Below the pieces are notes generated by a model. It did not search any database, was not told where the DNA came from, and saw only the letters and a program-made list of their open reading frames with translations. From assembly GCA_900754775.1 (NCBI GenBank), contig CAAEDZ010000177.1, positions 1-9,235 of the forward strand: a stretch of DNA of 9,235 nucleotides, given 5' to 3'. Position numbers and translations under genes: made by a program. Source of the DNA: Clostridia bacterium (lineage in GTDB: Bacteria; Bacillota_A; Clostridia; Christensenellales; Aristaeellaceae). Positions 5,914 to 9,235 of this stretch are shown one piece after another (the first letter of the stretch is position 1; the number at the start of each line of letters is the position of its first letter).

Positions 5914-6556
5914 AAAACGCATCCTCTGTTTTGGCGATTCCAACACGCACGGCACCAACCCGGTCGGGCCGCGCTACGGCGAGGACGGGCGCTGGCCGAT
6001 GATCCTGCAAACGCTGCTGGGCGAGGGCTTTCGCGTGATCGAAGAGGGCTTCGGCGGGCGCACCATCGCCTTTGACGACCCCGTGGAGGGCGGCTACAAG
6101 AGCGCCATGGACTATCTGCCGCCCTGCCTGATGAGCCATGACCCGCTGGACATGGTCATCGTCATGCTGGGAACGAACGACTTAAAGCAGCGCTTTGCCA
6201 TGTCCGCGCCGGCCATTGCGCAGGCGCTGGCGCACCTTCTGCGCCTTGTACACCTCTACGCGACGGACGCGCGCGGCGAGCCTTCGCGCGTGCTGGTCGT
6301 CGTCCCGCCGCCGGTGCGGCCGGAAGTGATGAAAACGCGCATGGCGGGAACGTTCGACGCGCGCAGCATCGAGGTATCGGAACATCTGGCGGAGGAATAT
6401 CTGCGCATCGCCCGGTTGATGCGCTGCGGATATATCAACGCGGCGGACTTCTGCCGCGCCTCGGACGAGGACGGCGTACATCTCACCGCCGCCGGCCATC
6501 GCGCGCTGGCGCGGGGCGTCGCCGGCAAAGTACTGGATGCTTTCAAGGAGGAGTAA
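5906..6556 (+). CDS. SGNH/GDSL-family hydrolase
   Basis: This 216-residue esterase-fold enzyme has all four SGNH blocks. Block I is FGDSNTHG with nucleophile Ser12 (9-16). Block II is GFGGRT with the oxyanion Gly near 50-51. Block III is GTND with Asn91 (89-92). Block V is DGVHLTAAGH with Asp189 and His192 completing the triad. The GDSNTHG wording and the W-P-x-x-L-x-x-L-L-G spacing resemble arylesterase/acyl-esterase members. No signal peptide is present, so it should act in the cytoplasm; possible substrates are small acyl or acetyl esters, and none can be named. The ATG at 5906 overlaps the previous stop codon by 8 nt and has only a weak purine-rich sequence upstream, so translation is probably coupled to the P-loop gene. 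It ends 3 nt before the dehydrogenase gene, with that gene's AAGGAGG lying inside its last codons. Confidence 0.9.
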   Translation: MNKKRILCFGDSNTHGTNPVGPRYGEDGRWPMILQTLLGEGFRVIEEGFGGRTIAFDDPVEGGYKSAMDYLPPCLMSHDPLDMVIVMLGTNDLKQRFAMSAPAIAQALAHLLRLVHLYATDARGEPSRVLVVVPPPVRPEVMKTRMAGTFDARSIEVSEHLAEEYLRIARLMRCGYINAADFCRASDEDGVHLTAAGHRALARGVAGKVLDAFKEE

Positions 6557-6559
6557 GCG

Positions 6560-7741
6560 ATGATCAATTTTGAACACCATCTGCCCACGCGCTTTGTCTT
6601 TGGCCGCGGCGTGGAGAACAAGACCGGCGAATACGTGCGCGCGCTGGGCGCGACCAAGGTACTCATCCACTACGGCGGCGGCTCGGCGGTGCGCTCGGGC
6701 CTCATCGCCCGCGTGGATTCTTCTTTGGACGCGGCGGGCGTCAAGTACGTCTCCCTCGGCGGCGCGCAGCCCAACCCGCGCGATACCAAGGTCTACGAGG
6801 GCATCGAGCTGATCCGCCGCGAGCAGGTGGACTTCGTGCTGGCCGTGGGCGGCGGCTCAGCCATCGACTCGGCCAAGGCCATGGCCCACGGCGCGCTCTA
6901 CGACGGCGATTTCTGGGACTTCTTCTGCGGCAAGGCCAAGCCGCAAAAGAGCCTGCCCAAGGGCGTGGTGCTGACCATGTCCGCCGCGGGCAGCGAATCC
7001 TCCGACAGCTGCGTCATCACCCAGGAGGCCACCAAGACCAAGCGCGGCCTCAACACCGAACTCAATCGCCCGCTGCTGGCGATCATGAACCCGGAACTGA
7101 CGATGACGCTGCCGCCCTATCAGATCGCCTGCGGGGCCACGGACATACTCGCCCACATCATGGAGCGCTACTTCACCAACGAGCCGGACGTGGACCTGAC
7201 CGACCGCCTCTGCGAGGGCACGATGCAGGCCGTCATCCGCGCCGCGCGCGTGATGGTCAAGGAGCCCCACGACTACGACGCCGCCGCGCAGCTTATGTGG
7301 GCCAGCACCATCGCCCACAACGACACCCTCAGCGTCGGCCGCGTCAAGGACTTTGCCAGCCACCAGATCGAGCATGAGCTTTCCGCCCTCTACGACTGCG
7401 CCCACGGCGCGGGTCTGGCGGTGGTGTTCCCCGGCTGGCTGCGCTTCATGCTGCAAAAGCCGGACAAGGTGATGCGGCTGGCGCAGTTCGCCGTGCGCGT
7501 ATGGGGCTGCCAGATGGACTTTGCGCACCCGGAAAAGACCGCGCAGGCAGGCATCGACGCCTACGTGGGCTGGCTGAAAGAGATCGGCATGCCGGTGACG
7601 TTTGCGGAGCTGGGCGCGCGCGAGGAGGACATCCCCTACCTCGCCGGCAAGGTCAAGCGCCCCAACCCGGACGGCACGGTGGGCAAGTTCTACGCTCTGA
7701 ATACCGAGGACATCGAGACTATCTACCGCCTGTGCCTGTAA
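6560..7741 (+). CDS. Iron-containing alcohol dehydrogenase, butanol dehydrogenase (BdhA/YugJ/YqhD) type
   Basis: This group III metal-dependent oxidoreductase, 393 residues, reduces aldehydes or oxidises primary alcohols with NAD(P)(H) in the cytoplasm. The N-terminal dinucleotide domain shows YGGGSAVRSG (38-47), G-x-x-PNP (68-73) and the pyrophosphate loop VGGGSAIDSAK (96-106). The helical domain carries the metal ligands Asp195 and His199 (ATDILAH), His268 (SHQIEHELSALYD) and His282 (CAHGAGLAVVFP). This pattern is closest to clostridial butanol dehydrogenases. Physiological substrate and cofactor preference cannot be read from the sequence. The ATG at 6560 follows AAGGAGG (6545-6551) by 8 nt, and the gap to the SGNH gene is 3 nt. 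It is the last gene before a strong terminator, so it is probably part of the cdaA transcript, although a separate internal promoter cannot be excluded. Confidence 0.94.
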   Translation: MINFEHHLPTRFVFGRGVENKTGEYVRALGATKVLIHYGGGSAVRSGLIARVDSSLDAAGVKYVSLGGAQPNPRDTKVYEGIELIRREQVDFVLAVGGGSAIDSAKAMAHGALYDGDFWDFFCGKAKPQKSLPKGVVLTMSAAGSESSDSCVITQEATKTKRGLNTELNRPLLAIMNPELTMTLPPYQIACGATDILAHIMERYFTNEPDVDLTDRLCEGTMQAVIRAARVMVKEPHDYDAAAQLMWASTIAHNDTLSVGRVKDFASHQIEHELSALYDCAHGAGLAVVFPGWLRFMLQKPDKVMRLAQFAVRVWGCQMDFAHPEKTAQAGIDAYVGWLKEIGMPVTFAELGAREEDIPYLAGKVKRPNPDGTVGKFYALNTEDIETIYRLCL

Positions 7742-7757
7742 GGGCGAAGGCAAGCGA

Positions 7758-7795
7758 CCCCCGCTCCGCGCATTCGCAGAGCGGGGGGCTTTTTT
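7758..7795 (+). terminator. Rho-independent terminator of the cdaA operon
   Basis: A perfect 9-bp stem, CCCCCGCTC (7758-7766) with GAGCGGGGG (7779-7787), encloses a 12-nt loop that can form an inner GCG/CGC pairing. It is followed by six T residues (7790-7795) on the plus strand, 16 nt after the alcohol dehydrogenase stop. On the minus strand the hairpin has no T-tract, so it is not a convincing terminator for rho. Confidence 0.93.
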
Positions 7796-9235
7796 ACGAC
7801 TTCATCGTGAAGCCCTCTTTTTCAAATACGGCCATCCAGCCCTTGAGGCGGTTGAAGAAATCGGCGTTGGAGCTGGTCTTTTCCATCATGCCGATGAGCT
7901 GCTCAGCGGTCTCTTGCGGGTTGCCGCCGGAGAGCAGGCGGCGTATCTTCAGCGCGCCTTCCAGTTCCTGTTCGTCAAGGAGCAGTTCTTCGCGGCGGGT
8001 GCCGGACTTGAACATGTCGATGGCCGGGAAGATGCGCCGGTCGGAGAGCTTGCGGTCGAGGTGCAGCTCCATGTTGCCGGTGCCTTTGAACTCCTCGAAG
8101 ATGATGTCGTCCATGCGGCTGCCGGTCTCGACCAGGGCGGTGGCGATGATGGTGAGGCTGCCGCCGTTTTCGATGTTGCGCGCCGCGCCGAAGAAGCGCT
8201 TGGGCTTGTGCAGCGCCCCCGGGTCGAGACCGCCGGAGAGCGAGCGCCCGGTCGGCGGGATGACGAGGTTGTAGGCGCGCGCCAAACGGGTGATGGAATC
8301 GAGCAGCACCACCACGTCCTTGCCCTGCTCCACGAGGCGCTGGGCACGGTCGAGCACCATTTCGCTGACGCGGGTGTGGTTCTCGGGGGCCTCGTCGAAG
8401 GTGGAATAGACCACTTCGCCCTCGATGGAGCGCTTCATGTCCGTCACTTCCTCGGGCCGCTCGTCGATGAGCAGCACGATGAGGTGGACGTCCGGGTAGT
8501 TGCGGGTGATGGCGTTGGCGATCTTTTTAAGCAAGGTCGTCTTGCCGGCTTTGGGCTGGGAGACGATCATGCCCCTCTGCCCCTTGCCGATGGGCGCGAG
8601 CATGTCGATGAGGCGCAGGGCGAGGTCGTTGTGGCCGCTGGGGTCCTCCAGGCGCAGGCGCTCGTCCGGGTAGATGGGCACCAGCGACTCAAAGGGCTTG
8701 CGGCGGATGGCCTTCTCTGGCGCTTCGCCGTTGATCTCGCTGATGTAGATCATGGCGTTGTAGCGATCGCCCTCGCGCTGCGGGCGGGTCTTGCCCACCA
8801 CGTAGTCGCCGTTGCGCAGGCCAAAGCGGCGGATCTGGGCGATGGAGACGTAGACGTCCTTGTTGCCGGGCAGGTAGTTCTCGGCGCGCAAAAAGCCGTA
8901 ACCCTCGGGGTGTATCTCCAGCACGCCATAGCCGTCCATGCACTCGCCCGTGGCCAGCATCTCCGGCACGCCGGGGTTGACGGCGTTGGGATCGGGCACG
9001 TAGGCGCTCTCCCGGCGCGCGTATTCACGCGGCGCGGCGGGGCGCTGATAGTCCTGCCGGGGCGCGTCCGCGCGCGGCGGGCGCTGGTAATCCTGCCGCT
9101 GCTGGCCGTCCTGGCGGTCATAGCGGCGCTGGTAGTCCGTGCGCGGGGCCTGCTGAGCGCCCATGCGCGTATCCTGCACGCGGGGAACGATGTTGCGGTT
9201 GAATTCGCGCGGTATGCGCGTCTGGCCATCGTATC
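7794..9235 (-). CDS. rho: Transcription termination factor Rho (N-terminus beyond window edge)
   Basis: This is the hexameric RNA-dependent ATPase/helicase that terminates transcription. Numbering from a GTG codon at 9179 (an arbitrary reference), the cold-shock-like primary RNA-binding domain covers about 80-150 ([35 protein letters not shown]). Walker A is [11 protein letters not shown] (209-219), [10 protein letters not shown] (237-245) follows, Walker B is [16 protein letters not shown] (289-304), and the R-loop is [12 protein letters not shown] (367-378). All are close to E. coli Rho. The frame stays open without a stop from 9179 to the edge at 9235, and no ribosome-binding site precedes 9179, so the true start and the Rho_N helical domain lie outside the window. 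Residues 1-75 are an R/D/Q/Y/P-rich, probably disordered insert with DYQR repeats. The C-terminus, after the usual FFNRL end, adds about 15 residues. The gene is convergent with the cdaA operon. Confidence 0.97.
   Translation of the reverse strand, partial: YDGQTRIPREFNRNIVPRVQDTRMGAQQAPRTDYQRRYDRQDGQQRQDYQRPPRADAPRQDYQRPAAPREYARRESAYVPDPNAVNPGVPEMLATGECMDGYGVLEIHPEGYGFLRAENYLPGNKDVYVSIAQIRRFGLRNGDYVVGKTRPQREGDRYNAMIYISEINGEAPEKAIRRKPFESLVPIYPDERLRLEDPSGHNDLALRLIDMLAPIGKGQRGMIVSQPKAGKTTLLKKIANAITRNYPDVHLIVLLIDERPEEVTDMKRSIEGEVVYSTFDEAPENHTRVSEMVLDRAQRLVEQGKDVVVLLDSITRLARAYNLVIPPTGRSLSGGLDPGALHKPKRFFGAARNIENGGSLTIIATALVETGSRMDDIIFEEFKGTGNMELHLDRKLSDRRIFPAIDMFKSGTRREELLLDEQELEGALKIRRLLSGGNPQETAEQLIGMMEKTSSNADFFNRLKGWMAVFEKEGFTMKS
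9029..9145 (-). repeat. Degenerate DYQR-encoding repeats within rho
   Basis: Three copies encoding R-x-DYQR appear at residues 13-18, 28-33 and 41-46 of the visible reading frame, about 13-15 codons apart. The corresponding plus-strand DNA reads GCGCTGRTARTCC each time. They give the disordered insert a repetitive, arginine- and tyrosine-rich character. The repeat may have arisen by slippage or duplication; copy number could vary between strains. Confidence 0.6.

Noticed and set aside
5143..5958. A 271-codon minus-strand frame opposite the P-loop ATPase
   Set aside because: The plus strand carries intact Walker A and DxGG motifs with a good ribosome-binding site; the antisense product is arginine/alanine-rich with no motif.
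6857..7753. A 298-codon minus-strand frame opposite the iron alcohol dehydrogenase
   Set aside because: It mirrors the codon pattern of a well-conserved gene, has no family motif and would begin in the terminator region. It is a shadow frame.
9177..9179. GTG at 9179 as the rho start
   Set aside because: The frame is open with similar R/N/P/Q-rich coding on its upstream side to the window edge. No ribosome-binding site precedes it, and the Rho_N domain would be missing.

Overview
The window looks like a piece of a GC-rich Clostridia-type (Bacillota) chromosome. Three things suggest this. It carries a cdaA-cdaR pair for c-di-AMP synthesis. Its ribosome-binding sites are strong AGGAGG types, and some genes use TTG starts. 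A Clostridia-style Rho with a long charged insert runs off the right edge. The taxonomic placement is inference from gene content; no marker gene in the window fixes a genus. There are no rRNA, tRNA, CRISPR or mobile-element signatures.

Left part, all on the minus strand. Positions 1-665 hold the first 221 codons of a MalK/MsmK/UgpC-type sugar ABC transporter ATPase, which runs off the left edge and has its own extended -10 promoter. Positions 936-2222 hold a two-gene operon: a YfbR-type HD-domain 5'-deoxynucleotidase (TTG start), then araD (L-ribulose-5-phosphate 4-epimerase). It is driven by a good promoter at 2271-2299 and ends at a Rho-independent terminator at 797-830.

Middle part, plus strand. 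From a promoter at 2383-2411, divergent to the yfbR promoter, runs a tight six-gene cluster (2444-7741) with junctions of -11, +18, -14, -8 and +3 nt. The genes are cdaA (membrane diadenylate cyclase), cdaR (its YbbR-domain regulator), an unrecognised single-pass membrane protein with a repeated acidic/phenylalanine tail motif, a MinD/ParA-like P-loop ATPase, an SGNH hydrolase, and a butanol-dehydrogenase-type iron alcohol dehydrogenase. A strong terminator follows at 7758-7795. The usual third gene, glmM, is absent; the membrane protein and P-loop ATPase occupy its place.

Right part, minus strand. rho (7794 to beyond the right edge) converges on the cdaA operon. Its stop codon sits in the operon terminator's T-tract. 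Between its N-terminal part and the cold-shock RNA-binding domain it carries a disordered R/D/Q/Y-rich segment with repeated DYQR units.

The least explained part is the cdaAR-linked trio at 4650-6556. Its tight spacing and translational coupling suggest co-expression with c-di-AMP production and possibly a shared envelope role, but no function can be assigned from sequence alone. The window has no stretch of more than 300 bases without a gene; the two larger gaps (666-935 and 2223-2443) hold the promoters, terminator and inverted repeats listed below.
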